The position numbers were made by a program, and so were the translations under genes. DNA of 54,779 nt from JBEKCB01 sp052139675 (GTDB lineage Bacteria > Planctomycetota > Brocadiia > CAIUPP01), in the NCBI GenBank assembly GCA_052139675.1, contig JBKQWE010000076.1:1-54779 (forward strand), written 5' to 3'. The stretch's first letter is position 1. Every line of letters begins with the position of its first letter. This document shows, in pieces, positions 33,681 to 42,211 of this stretch. Under the pieces are notes generated by a model. That model made no database searches. It was not told where the DNA came from and saw only the letters and a program-made list of their open reading frames with translations.

Positions 33681-34943
33681 CTAACCCTGTCTAACGAGTG
33701 CGATCGCCGCGTCGGCCAGCAGGTCCCCCGCTTCCGGCGCCAGCCGGCTGCTGGAGATGAAGGTCGTCTCGTATCCGCCGCGCTTGAAAGCCATGCGGGT
33801 GGGCACGTAGCCGACCATGCCGTTGGCGTGGCCGACGACGAGCGCGCGTTTGGGATAACACTCCTCCTTGATCCGCAGGCCGTGCTCGACAAAGTATTCC
33901 GCGGGGATGCCGACGAAGGCATATTCATCCAGGAACAGCGCCTGCACTTCGGCCTTGTTCGTTTTCTCGCGGCGCATCTTCTCGAGCAGGCGCGGGGCGC
34001 CGGCCTCGTAGACCTCGTCGGAGCGGAAGCGTTGCGCGCCGAAGACTTTCCCTTTGAGTTCCGCCTCGGTGATCGGGCGGTACGGCAATTCCAGCGTCCG
34101 GCGCGCCATGCCGATGCGCACGGACGGACGGTACTGGATATCCCGCATCGCGGCCGCCGCGTCCTCGGCCAGAAGCCGGCCGAAATCGTCAATGGAACGG
34201 TCGTGCGGCTGCAGGAAGGGGTCGCCGTGGTGCACATTGCCGCAGGCCCCGTTCAGGTACACGGTCACGGGCACGCCGCGGGCCTTCATCTCCTTCGCCA
34301 GGGCGCCGGGATAGCCGGCGGAGGCGCTCGTCGTCCCGCCCTCGTGCGTGGGGTGGCAGGTGAAACACACCAGGCAGCCGAGCATGCGGCCGGCGCGGCT
34401 TCGCACGGCGGCGACGGCGACTTCCGGGTCAATCGGCCCTTCGCGGCAGAGGATCGTCTTCGGCTCGGCCTGGACGTGCGTCTTGACCGTCCCGTCGCGC
34501 ATGATGAACCGGCGGTTGCGCGCGAGTTCCCATTCGAGCCCATGCCCGAAGCCGATCTCGGCCTCAGCGCTTCCGGCCAGCGCCTGCCCGAATGCCGCGA
34601 CCACCTTGCGCACCATGGCCTCGATGTACGGCTCGTCGCGGGGCAGAGGCTCAAGCCCTGCCACCGCCGGCCCGGCGTGGTTATGTGTGGCGCAGACGAG
34701 GACCCGGTCGCCGGGGAAGCCGAACTGCGCCTTGACGCGCCGGCGGATGTCGTTCACTTGCGTCCAGCGGATGCTCAGCAGGTCGAGTTGCACGAACGCG
34801 GCCCGCTCGCCGTCCGATTCGAAGACGGCGATGCGCGCGAAGAGCGGATCGCGGATGCTCTCGATCGTGATTTCCTGCAGCCAGCCGATTTTTCGGGTGC
34901 CGATGGGCGGCGTAATGTCCGCCTCGGCGAAACCTGTACGCAG
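33681..34943 (-). CDS. Neutral/alkaline ceramidase-like metal hydrolase, probable CTG start
   Basis: This protein of about 420 residues begins LRTGFAEADITPPIGTRKIG, the typical opening of neutral ceramidase-like proteins. It continues with AFVQLDLLSIRW, VLVCATHNHAGP (His-x-His zinc site), CFTCHPTHEGG, YLNGACGNVHHGD and FVGIPAEYFVEHGL. No ATG, GTG or TTG lies in frame before the conserved start. A CTG at 34943 sits 7 nt after a strong AGGAGG, so I infer CTG initiation. The first ordinary start, a GTG giving MQLDLL at 34793, would remove the conserved N-terminus. It is the last gene of a minus-strand block with DegT, Memo-like and membrane genes. No signal peptide is visible, so a cytoplasmic amidase acting on a lipid or sugar is possible. 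Confidence 0.75.
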   Translation of the reverse strand: MRTGFAEADITPPIGTRKIGWLQEITIESIRDPLFARIAVFESDGERAAFVQLDLLSIRWTQVNDIRRRVKAQFGFPGDRVLVCATHNHAGPAVAGLEPLPRDEPYIEAMVRKVVAAFGQALAGSAEAEIGFGHGLEWELARNRRFIMRDGTVKTHVQAEPKTILCREGPIDPEVAVAAVRSRAGRMLGCLVCFTCHPTHEGGTTSASAGYPGALAKEMKARGVPVTVYLNGACGNVHHGDPFLQPHDRSIDDFGRLLAEDAAAAMRDIQYRPSVRIGMARRTLELPYRPITEAELKGKVFGAQRFRSDEVYEAGAPRLLEKMRREKTNKAEVQALFLDEYAFVGIPAEYFVEHGLRIKEECYPKRALVVGHANGMVGYVPTRMAFKRGGYETTFISSSRLAPEAGDLLADAAIALVRQG

Positions 34944-34984
34944 GGGACTTCCTCCTTCAGCACCGACCCGCCGGGCCGGCCGGG

Positions 34985-36241
34985 TTACCGGATCTGGCCC
35001 GTGTTTTCCATGACTTTCCGGATGCCGCGAGCCGTGAGCTGCGCCACCTTCGGGCCGTTGGGCGCGCGCAGCGGCACCGTCATCCCGGTGTGCGAATCGC
35101 TGTGCTTTTGCGCCATCGGGTACTGCCGCAGGTCATAGCTCACCTTCTGCGCGTGCGCGCAGGACCACGGACAGCCGTGGCCGTAGGCGTTCTTCGCCTG
35201 GAAGACCGTCATCGCCGGCAGGATGAACTTCTGCCAGACGCCGGTCTGCACGCCTTCGGCCTTGAGCGCCGTCACCAGTTTGTCGCGGAAGGCGCTGGCG
35301 TCCTGCTCGTGGCCGAGGGCCTTCATGTCGAACCGGATGGTGTAATTGTACCAGTTGTGCCCGGCGCCCTTGTAGGCGGTCGGCAGGATGAGATTGGGCG
35401 TGCCTTTGAGAGCCGCAGCAAGCGTCTCGGCGTTCTCCTTCAAGATCGCCTGGTACTTGTCCAGCTTCGACAACTGGCTGCGGCCGAAAGCGGCGTTCAG
35501 GTCGGCCATGCGATACATCCAGCCGAGCGCGTAGGCGTGGTAATCGCGCCGCTCGCGCGGCGTACGCGTTTCGCCGAAGGACCAGAGTTGCGTGGCCTTC
35601 CTGCGCATTTCGTCATTGTCGGTAACGAACATCCCGCCCTCGCCCGCGCAGAGGCATTTGTTCTGGTTGAAACTGAAAGCGGCGCAGTGTCCCCACGTGC
35701 CGACTTTGCGCCCCTTGAACGTCGCCCCGTGCGCCTGGCAGGCGTCCTCGACGACCTTCAGCTTGTGCCGCCGGGCGATGGCCATGACCTTCTCCATGTT
35801 CATCGGCAGGCCGTGGAGATGGACGGCGATGATGGCCTTGGTCTTCTTCGTGATCGCCCGCTCGATCAGCGACTCGTCCATGTTGATCGTGTCGAAGTTG
35901 ATGTCCACGAAAACCGGGATGGCGTTGTGGTGGAGGATGCAGGTGGCGGAGGAGGACCAGGAGTAGGCCGTCACGATCACCTCGTCGCCGCAGCCGACGT
36001 CGCACGCCACCAGCGCCATGTGCAGCGCCGCGGTGCCGGAGTTCGTGGCGACGGCGAATTTGTTGCCGTTCCACGCGGCGAATTCGGTCTGGAATGCCGC
36101 GCAGTTATCGCCGAAGGCGTGATTGCCGCCTTCGAGCGATGCCAGGACGCGTTTGCGATCCACGTTGTCTATCGGCGGCCAGTTCTTTACGGTCCCGTCC
36201 GGCACGGCTTTGCGGCCGCCGTTAATCGCCAGTTTTTCCAT
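34985..36241 (-). CDS. DegT/DnrJ/EryC1/StrS-family PLP aminotransferase
   Basis: This 418-residue protein begins MEKLAINGGRKAVPDGTVKN. It has ATNSGTAALHMAL, GDEVIVTAYSWSSSATCILH, NFDTINMDESLIERAI, VVEDACQAHGATFKGRKVG (PLP aspartate) and FSFNQNKCLCAGEGGMF with the Schiff-base lysine. Family members make amino sugars or related amines from keto-sugars. I chose the ATG at 36241 because AGAGG is about 8 nt upstream. A GTG at 36250 is an alternative. C-terminal VPLRAPNGPKVAQ and Cys-rich PWSCAHAQKVSYD are unusual for the family. It is encoded 18 bp after the Memo-like gene. Confidence 0.85.
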   Translation of the reverse strand: MEKLAINGGRKAVPDGTVKNWPPIDNVDRKRVLASLEGGNHAFGDNCAAFQTEFAAWNGNKFAVATNSGTAALHMALVACDVGCGDEVIVTAYSWSSSATCILHHNAIPVFVDINFDTINMDESLIERAITKKTKAIIAVHLHGLPMNMEKVMAIARRHKLKVVEDACQAHGATFKGRKVGTWGHCAAFSFNQNKCLCAGEGGMFVTDNDEMRRKATQLWSFGETRTPRERRDYHAYALGWMYRMADLNAAFGRSQLSKLDKYQAILKENAETLAAALKGTPNLILPTAYKGAGHNWYNYTIRFDMKALGHEQDASAFRDKLVTALKAEGVQTGVWQKFILPAMTVFQAKNAYGHGCPWSCAHAQKVSYDLRQYPMAQKHSDSHTGMTVPLRAPNGPKVAQLTARGIRKVMENTGQIR

Positions 36242-36259
36242 CGTTGTCACCTCTATTCC

Positions 36260-37132
36260 TTATTTTTCGAACACCATGCCGACATATCCCACGGCGCGGT
36301 CTGCATCGAGTTCGTTGAGGACCTCCGCGCTCGTGGTGTACTCGAGCACTCTTCCGGCCGTGGCGCCCATCGCGCGGGCGGCGGCTGTCGCGGCGGCCAG
36401 CGCGCCGGGACCGCAGGCGTTGAAATGCTCCCGCGCCTCCGCGACAATCTCCTCCGCCTTCAGCGATTCCGCAAGGCTGATGACCCGCCGGTCGTTCGCG
36501 TGCATCCAGCCCATCGCCTTCGACAGCGGGCCGTGATCCGGCGTGCCGTAATCCATCCCGTAGTGCGTCAAGTCAGTGCTCGCCACGACCATCACGCGCT
36601 TCGAGACCTTGCCGACGGCCGCCGCGACCGCCTCGCCCATGCCTGCGGCCTCCGGCACCGGCGGCACGGCGATGGGCACGATCTGCGCGCCCGGCGAGAG
36701 CGCCTGGATGAACGGCAACTGGACCTCGATGGAATGCTCCATGTCGTGCGCGGCGGCGGATGACAGGATCGAGCCGTGCGCGGCCTCCAGGATCGCGGAG
36801 GCGAGATCGGCATCCACCGGAAGCTCTCCGAGCGGCGTCAACCAACTGCCCGAAGGAAAGATTCCGCCTTTCCGCCCGTGCCACTGATGCACCGCGCCGA
36901 GCAGGACATAGGCTTCCGGTTTCGCCGCCGCCAGCGTCGCGAAGACCTTGGCCGCCGTGCGCCCGGAGTACATCCAGCCGGCGTGCGGGACGACGCCGCC
37001 CACCAGAGTTCCCAATTCCTTCGGAGGCTTATATCCGGCCGCATATTCGAGCGCCGCCTGCTTCAGGACGGTCGGCGACGCCTCGTAAAACTGGCCCACG
37101 CGCACGGGCATTCGAACATCGGATCTTTTCAT
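36260..37132 (-). CDS. Memo-like protein (AmmeMemoRadiSam system protein B)
   Basis: This 290-residue protein contains MPVRVGQFYEASPTVLKQ, VVPHAGWMYSGRTAAKVFA, VLLGAVHQWHGRKGGI, DMEHSIEVQLPFIQAL, VVASTDLTHYG and HFNACGPGALAAATAAARAMG in that order. These are the conserved blocks of the MEMO1/AmmB family (fold of class III extradiol dioxygenases). Partners in the usual trio, the AMMECR1 protein and radical SAM protein, are not adjacent. The start at 37132 overlaps the stop of the upstream gene by 4 bp. Its molecular function is not established. Confidence 0.88.
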   Translation of the reverse strand: MKRSDVRMPVRVGQFYEASPTVLKQAALEYAAGYKPPKELGTLVGGVVPHAGWMYSGRTAAKVFATLAAAKPEAYVLLGAVHQWHGRKGGIFPSGSWLTPLGELPVDADLASAILEAAHGSILSSAAAHDMEHSIEVQLPFIQALSPGAQIVPIAVPPVPEAAGMGEAVAAAVGKVSKRVMVVASTDLTHYGMDYGTPDHGPLSKAMGWMHANDRRVISLAESLKAEEIVAEAREHFNACGPGALAAATAAARAMGATAGRVLEYTTSAEVLNELDADRAVGYVGMVFEK

Positions 37133-38121
37133 GGCGTCCTTGCCCCCTTTTCTGCGCCGGCTGCGCCATGGGCCTGCAGCCACGCGAAATCGCCGATGGC
37201 GAAAAGCGCCTGGACGTGGACCAGCACCGCCGCCGCGAGAAAAACCCAACCGGAACTGCGGCCCAGGGCCAGGGCTAATACGCCATACGCCACCAGCACG
37301 CCGTGGCTCACCGCCAGCGCCGCGGCGCGGTTTTGGAAGCCGCAGCGGACCAGCCCCATCGGCGGCCAGAGGATGTCCACGGGCTCAAGCTCCGTGCCGG
37401 ACGCAACATTACTATCCCGGACATTTTTCAGCGGCGCCGTGAGGCCGAAGCGCCGCGCTTCCTTTCTCTCCCTGCCCGACTGCGCGAGCTGCTCGGCCGC
37501 CTCGACCCGCGCCGCGCGCCCCTGGCGGTTCTTCGCCGCCAGCCGCGCGCAGACGCGTTCGACGGATTCCTTTTCGTACAGGCAGAGCGCCTGCGCGACG
37601 AACAGCATGTTGCTCCTGCCGGGGCCGGCAAATGGAATTCCGCCCGCCTGCGCCAGCGATTTTTCCGAGGCCGCATCCCAGGCGCGCTCGAACTCTTCTG
37701 CGCCGCCGTCGCCGGAGCCGCTCAGCGACAGCAGTCCCAGCAGCGCGACCGAGCCGTCGAATGTTTTCAGCAGCCGCCGGGCGATCTTTCGGCAGTCGCC
37801 CGCCGGCAAGCCGGCCTGCTGCGCCAGCTCGCCCAGTTCGCCGGCCTTCGGCGGCTCGAAGAAGACCGGCCCGCGGAAGTGCCGGACGATGCCCGCGCCG
37901 ATCCACCACAAGATGTAGCCGGCCAACAGCGCCAGCCCGATCGCCACCACGTCCGCGGCCACCCGGCGGACGGACAGGATCGCGGCGCCGACGGCAAATG
38001 CGAAGACCCACGCCGCCAACGTGACCGCGACCCGGCGCGCCGCATGCGGAGCGACTTCGAGCACGCCTTGTCCGATGGCCATCAGCAGCAGGATCGCGAA
38101 AAGTTCGATCGCAAGGAACAT
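37129..38121 (-). CDS. Membrane protein of unknown function
   Basis: This 330-residue protein has two or three N-terminal hydrophobic helices (LAIELFAILLLMAIGQGVLE, VAVTLAAWVFAFAVGAAILS, VVAIGLALLAGYILWWIGAG), a large cytoplasmic helical domain from about residue 85 to 265, and C-terminal hydrophobic segments (LAVSHGVLVAYGVLALALG, VFLAAAVLVHVQALFAIG). I recognise no family. It is the first gene of the minus-strand block that continues with Memo-like, DegT and ceramidase-like genes, and overlaps the Memo gene by 4 bp. Confidence 0.6.
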   Translation of the reverse strand: MFLAIELFAILLLMAIGQGVLEVAPHAARRVAVTLAAWVFAFAVGAAILSVRRVAADVVAIGLALLAGYILWWIGAGIVRHFRGPVFFEPPKAGELGELAQQAGLPAGDCRKIARRLLKTFDGSVALLGLLSLSGSGDGGAEEFERAWDAASEKSLAQAGGIPFAGPGRSNMLFVAQALCLYEKESVERVCARLAAKNRQGRAARVEAAEQLAQSGRERKEARRFGLTAPLKNVRDSNVASGTELEPVDILWPPMGLVRCGFQNRAAALAVSHGVLVAYGVLALALGRSSGWVFLAAAVLVHVQALFAIGDFAWLQAHGAAGAEKGARTP

Positions 38122-38139
38122 CGGAGATATCGCATCCCT

Positions 38140-39285
38140 CTACCGTTGTGGGCCTTCTTCGTCCGCGGCGCCGGCCGGCGGTTGGGGCCGCATGTCCACG
38201 CTCCGGGTGATTCCCTTCAATTCCAGCTTCAAATCTTCCGGGTTGTCCGCCGCGGCCAGGGCCTCTTCCTCGGTGATCAGCCCTTCGTCCATGAGAGACT
38301 TGAGCGACTGGCCGAACGTCTGCGCGCCGTAATACGCCCCGTCGCGCAGCGCCGCCGGGAGTTGCCGCGTGCGCCCCTGCTGGAGCAGGTCGCGCGTCGT
38401 CGGGGTGGCCATGAGCAGCTCGACGGCGGGAATGCGCCCCGCCTCGCCGCTTCGCCGGATGAGGCGCAGGCTGACGATCCCCTCGAGCACCATCGCGAGC
38501 TCAAGCCGGATGAGGGCATGCAGGTAGGGAGGAAAATACCCCATGATCCGCTCGACGGTCTGCACGGCGTTGACCGTATGCAGCGTGCTGAAAACCAAGT
38601 GGCCCGTCTCGGCGGCGCTCAGCGCGGCTTCCATCGTCTCCGCGTCGCGCATCTCGCCGATGAGAATCACGTCCGGGCTCTGCCGGACGCAGTGCTTGAG
38701 CGCGGCGGTGAATGAGCGGGTGTCGCGGTTGATTTCCCGCTGTTCGATGAGCGACCGCTTGTCCTGGTAGACATATTCGACCGGGTCTTCGATGGTCACG
38801 ATGTGCCGGCGGAACGTCGAATTGATGTAGTCCACCATCGCGGCGAGGCAGGTGGATTTTCCGCTGCCGGCGACGCCCGTCACGAGCACCAGGCCGCGCC
38901 GCCGCGAGCAGAGGTTCTGGAGCGGGACAACCGGCAGATTCAGTTCCTCCAGCGTTGGGATCACCTTAAGCAGATAGCGGAAGACCAGCCCGACCTGGCC
39001 GCGCTGCCGGAACGCGTTGACTCGGAACCGCCCCAGTTCCGCGACCTCGTACGCCGCGTCCGCCTCGCCCTCGCTGGCGAACGCCTTCTGGTCGAATTCG
39101 TCCAGCACCGTCTTCAGGGCTTTGGCCATGAAGTCGGCGGCGACCACCTCGGCCCGCTGTTCCTTCGGAAGGATGTCGCGCCGGAGAAGGCCGTCCACCC
39201 GGAAAGCCGGCGGCGCGCCGGTCTTCAGGAAAAGGTCGGACGCGCCCGCTTGCACCGTCGCCGCCAACAGGGCTTCAAGTTCCAT
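38140..39285 (-). CDS. PilT/PilU-like type IV pilus retraction ATPase
   Basis: This 381-residue protein has the N-terminal PilT region (ATVQAGASDLFLKTGAPPAFR), Walker A GVAGSGKST at 137-145, the Asp box (VTIEDPVEYVYQD), Walker B (DVILIGEMRDAETMEAALSAAETGHLVFSTLHT with His box) and C-terminal RIMGYFPP. It hydrolyses ATP at the pilus base and drives retraction or related motility. The Arg-rich C-terminal extension (about 30 residues) is longer than in PilT. No other pilus genes are in the window, and it is followed by an unrelated gene. Confidence 0.92.
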   Translation of the reverse strand: MELEALLAATVQAGASDLFLKTGAPPAFRVDGLLRRDILPKEQRAEVVAADFMAKALKTVLDEFDQKAFASEGEADAAYEVAELGRFRVNAFRQRGQVGLVFRYLLKVIPTLEELNLPVVPLQNLCSRRRGLVLVTGVAGSGKSTCLAAMVDYINSTFRRHIVTIEDPVEYVYQDKRSLIEQREINRDTRSFTAALKHCVRQSPDVILIGEMRDAETMEAALSAAETGHLVFSTLHTVNAVQTVERIMGYFPPYLHALIRLELAMVLEGIVSLRLIRRSGEAGRIPAVELLMATPTTRDLLQQGRTRQLPAALRDGAYYGAQTFGQSLKSLMDEGLITEEEALAAADNPEDLKLELKGITRSVDMRPQPPAGAADEEGPQR

Positions 39286-39367
39286 GCGGTCTCCCGATCC
39301 ATGTCATCGGACGCGCCCCAGTGTACCGGCGCCCCGGTCAGACTGCAATGCGCCGGGCTTGCGCGAT

Positions 39368-39823
39368 CTATTGCGCCGCGCGTTTTCGCCGCTCGTATTC
39401 CATGATCTTGTCCACCCGCCGCGCGTGCCGCCCGGCCTCAGCCGGCGTGCCGAGCCAGATTTTGAGAATCGGGTCGAGCAGCGGCCCCTGCACCGTGTCC
39501 TCCGCGAGGCAAAGCACGTTGGTGTCGTTGTGCGAGCGGCTCGCGACCGCCGTCCGTTCGTCGTAGACGACGCCGGCGCGGATGCCGGCGACTTTGTTCG
39601 CGGCGATGGACATGCCGATGCCCGTGCCGCAGACCAGCACGCCGCGATCCACCTCGCCGCGGCTCACCGCCTCGGCCACGCGAAAGGCGAAGTCCGGATA
39701 ATCCGACGACTCGGCGGTCGTCGCGCCCATCGCCACGAACTCGTGCCCGAGCAGCCGGACCGCCCGCTCCAGTCTCTCGCGGAACATCCAGCCTCGGTGA
39801 TCCCATCCTGCCGCAATCTTCAT
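39368..39823 (-). CDS. rpiB: Ribose-5-phosphate isomerase B
   Basis: This 151-residue protein reads MKIAAGWDHRGW, SSDYPDFAFRVAEAV, GVLVCGTGIGMSIAANKVAGIRAG (active-site Cys in V-C-G-T-G-I-G) and SHNDTNVLCLAE, all standard for RpiB/LacAB sugar isomerases. It interconverts ribose-5-phosphate and ribulose-5-phosphate. The start overlaps the tsaC stop by 4 bp (ATGA), so tsaC and rpiB form one unit. This pairing is common in bacteria. Confidence 0.94.
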   Translation of the reverse strand: MKIAAGWDHRGWMFRERLERAVRLLGHEFVAMGATTAESSDYPDFAFRVAEAVSRGEVDRGVLVCGTGIGMSIAANKVAGIRAGVVYDERTAVASRSHNDTNVLCLAEDTVQGPLLDPILKIWLGTPAEAGRHARRVDKIMEYERRKRAAQ

Positions 39824-40482
39824 CCGCGGGCCTCTCTTCGCCGGTCCGGCGTCAGCAGGCGCAGGATCGTCGCGTGCCTGACCGCGCCTTCGCGCAGAAT
39901 GCTCCAGTTCTCGCCTTCGCACTTGACGACGGTGGACGGTCTCCCGCGTTGAGCGGCGCCGCCGTCGAGCAGCACATCCACGCGGTCGCCGAGCGTCGCG
40001 ATGACCTCCGCCGCGGTGACCGCGTCTTTCTCCCCGGAAAGGTTCGCGCTCGTCGCCACGAGCGATCCGCCGCATTGCCGGAGCAGCGCAGCCGCCACCG
40101 GGTGATCGGGCACGCGCAATCCCAGCCACCGTCCGTTCCTGCCCTGGACCACCAGCGTAAGCGGCCCCGGCCAGAGCGCGCGCGCCAGTTTCCGCGCGCA
40201 GAGCGGCAACCGGCCACACATCCGCACCGCCGCATGCCGGCTGCTCACGAGCACCTGGAACGGTTTTTTCCCTTCGCGCCCCTTGATTCGAGCCAGCCGC
40301 GCGCGCGCCGCGCGGTCGCCGGCGCGCACCGCAAGGCCGTAAACCGTCTCGGTCGGAAACGCCACAACGCCGCCTTCGCGAACGGCGGTCGCCGCGCGGG
40401 CGATGGCCTTCGGCGCCGATGCGTCGAGGACCAGCGGCCGATCCTCTCGCCGCGGCGGACATTGCCTGCGCGCCATGGCCAC
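39820..40482 (-). CDS. tsaC: Threonylcarbamoyl-AMP synthase (Sua5/YciO/YrdC)
   Basis: This 220-residue protein has REGGVVAFPTETVYGLAVRAGD, ARIKGREGKKPFQVLVSS (the KxR...K substrate site), ALWPGPLTLVV and SLVATSANLSGEKDA, the full set of YrdC motifs. The C-terminal segment ends with STVVKCEGENWSILREGAV. It makes the L-threonylcarbamoyl adenylate used for the t6A modification of ANN-decoding tRNAs. The Sua5 C-terminal domain is absent, so this is the short form. The first ~20 residues are Arg-rich and may not all be translated. Confidence 0.93.
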   Translation of the reverse strand: MAMARRQCPPRREDRPLVLDASAPKAIARAATAVREGGVVAFPTETVYGLAVRAGDRAARARLARIKGREGKKPFQVLVSSRHAAVRMCGRLPLCARKLARALWPGPLTLVVQGRNGRWLGLRVPDHPVAAALLRQCGGSLVATSANLSGEKDAVTAAEVIATLGDRVDVLLDGGAAQRGRPSTVVKCEGENWSILREGAVRHATILRLLTPDRRREARG

Positions 40483-40535
40483 GGTGTCTCAAAAACCTCC
40501 GGAGGAGACCGGCCGGAACGGGATTATAGCATCGC

Positions 40536-41048
40536 TCAACTGTACTTTTCGAAGCAGACGCATTCCGCGATCGGGTTCCGCGGCCTGGCCACCGGCTTTT
40601 CCGCCGGATAGCCCATCGGCAGAAGCGCCACCACGCGCACCGTCTCCGGGATTCCGAGAAGCTTCCTCGTCTCCGGCTCCGAGAAGGCGCAGACCCAGCA
40701 CGTGCCGAGTCCTTCCTCGACCGCCTGCAGCGTCATGTGGTCCAGGGCGATGCTCACGTCAATCGGACAGGAAAGCTGCCCGCAGCTCATGAGGTAGTCC
40801 GCGATCGTGCCGCAGGCGACGATCACCACCGGCGCCTGGCCGACGAAGGTCTGGTTCTTCGCAGCCTTCATCAGTTTCTCGCGCATGGCCTTGTCCCGGA
40901 CGACGACGAACTTCCGGTCCTGCATGTTGCGGGCGCTGGGCGACAAGCGGCCGGCCTCGAGGACGCGCTGGAGCTTCTCCTCCTCGACCGCTTTGCTCTT
41001 GAAAGCCCGAATGCTGCGACGCGCCGCAATCGCTTCCGCGACATTCAT
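40536..41048 (-). CDS. Nitroreductase-family FMN protein
   Basis: This 170-residue protein begins MNVAEAIAARRSIRAF, contains EAGRLSPSARNMQDRKFVVVRD, a CGQLSCPIDVSIALDHMTLQAVEEGLGTCWVCAF region in pieces and ends VVALLPMGYPAEKPVARPRNPIAE. These are the typical features of NfsA/NfnB-like oxidoreductases. The RRS and SARN motifs bind FMN. It reduces nitro or similar compounds with NAD(P)H; the native substrate is unknown. The start at 41048 has AGGAGG 8 nt upstream. It is divergent from argC. Confidence 0.88.
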   Translation of the reverse strand: MNVAEAIAARRSIRAFKSKAVEEEKLQRVLEAGRLSPSARNMQDRKFVVVRDKAMREKLMKAAKNQTFVGQAPVVIVACGTIADYLMSCGQLSCPIDVSIALDHMTLQAVEEGLGTCWVCAFSEPETRKLLGIPETVRVVALLPMGYPAEKPVARPRNPIAECVCFEKYS

Positions 41049-41128
41049 CCGTTTGTCCTCCTGTGAAAGAGCCGACGCCCTGCCTTCGACCGCCCGTATG
41101 TTACCAGCGGTCGGCGCGACGCGCAACG

Positions 41129-41157
41129 TTGTCTGACCGCGCCGTTTTTGATATAGT
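41129..41157 (+). promoter_or_regulatory. Promoter of the argCJ unit
   Basis: TTGTCT (41129-41134) and TATAGT (41152-41157) have a 17-bp spacer, with AGGAGG and the argC ATG (41193) following. Confidence 0.5.
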
Positions 41158-41192
41158 CCGTCGAACGCGAATTGTCAGGAGGAACCCGCCGC

Positions 41193-42209
41193 ATGGTGCG
41201 CGTTGGAATTCTGGGACCGACCGGCTACACCGGGCTGGAGCTGCTCCGCCTGCTGCTCCGTCATCCGGAGGCGGAGATCGTCTATCTCGGCACGCGCCGC
41301 GACGAGCGGCCGCCTATCTCCGAGATATGGCCGGTCCTCCGCGGGCGGCTGGACATGCGCTGTTCGCTGTTCGAGAAGGACCCGGTCCCGAAAATGGACC
41401 TGGCGTTTCTGGCGCTGCCGCACACGCTGGCGATGGACTTCGTCCCGACGCTGCTCAAGAGCGGCGTCCGCGTGGTGGACATCAGCGCCGATTACCGGCT
41501 CAAGGACCCGGCCGCGTTCAAGAAGTGGTATAAGGTCGAGCACAAGGACCCGGCGAACCTGCAGCACGCCGTGTACGGGCTGAGCGAGCTGTTCCGGGAC
41601 GAGATCAAGCGGGCGCGGCTCATCGCGAACCCCGGCTGCTACGCCACGGCGATCCAACTGGCGCTGGCCCCGCTGCTGCTGAGCCACATGGCGAGCCCGG
41701 ACGCGCCCATCATCGCGGACGCGAAGTCCGGCGTCAGCGGCGCCGGGCGCGACCCGCGGCCCGACCTCCATTTTCCCGAGGCGAACGAGAGCGTCAGTGC
41801 GTACAAGGTCGGCGTCCATCAGCATACCGGCGAAATCCTGCAATCCATGCGGCAGATCGGCGGGCGCGACGTGGAACTGGTGTTCGTCCCGCACCTGATC
41901 CCGATGGACCGCGGCATCCTGGCCACCTGCTACGTGCCGCTCTCCGCGCCGGCGACCACGCAGCAGTTGAAGGACCTCTACGCCCGGACGTATAAGTCCG
42001 AACCGTTCGTCCGCGTCCGGACGGATGACTCGACGCCGACGACCAAGCACGTCTGCGAAACGAACTTCTGCGACATGGCCGTCCGCGGACTCGGCAAGAC
42101 GGCGGTGGTGATCTCGTGCATAGACAACCTGGTCAAGGGCGCAGCCGGCCAGGCCGTTCAGAACATGAACATTATGCTGGGCCTGCCCGAGACGGCGGGG
42201 TTGTTCTGA
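41193..42209 (+). CDS. argC: N-acetyl-gamma-glutamyl-phosphate reductase
   Basis: This 338-residue protein starts MVRVGILGPTGYTGLELLRL (NADP-binding). It has VDISADYRLKD, ARLIANPGCYATAIQLALAP with catalytic Cys149, and GVHQHTGEILQSM followed by FVPHLIPMDRGILATCY. It carries out the third step of arginine synthesis. The ATG at 41193 is preceded by AGGAGG. argJ follows after 2 bp, so they form an operon. Confidence 0.97.
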   Translation: MVRVGILGPTGYTGLELLRLLLRHPEAEIVYLGTRRDERPPISEIWPVLRGRLDMRCSLFEKDPVPKMDLAFLALPHTLAMDFVPTLLKSGVRVVDISADYRLKDPAAFKKWYKVEHKDPANLQHAVYGLSELFRDEIKRARLIANPGCYATAIQLALAPLLLSHMASPDAPIIADAKSGVSGAGRDPRPDLHFPEANESVSAYKVGVHQHTGEILQSMRQIGGRDVELVFVPHLIPMDRGILATCYVPLSAPATTQQLKDLYARTYKSEPFVRVRTDDSTPTTKHVCETNFCDMAVRGLGKTAVVISCIDNLVKGAAGQAVQNMNIMLGLPETAGLF

Positions 42210-42211
42210 CC

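Noticed and set aside
36253..36447. Proposed small gene in the Memo-like region
   Set aside because: It is Arg/Ser/Pro-rich out-of-frame reading of the Memo gene and has no start signal.
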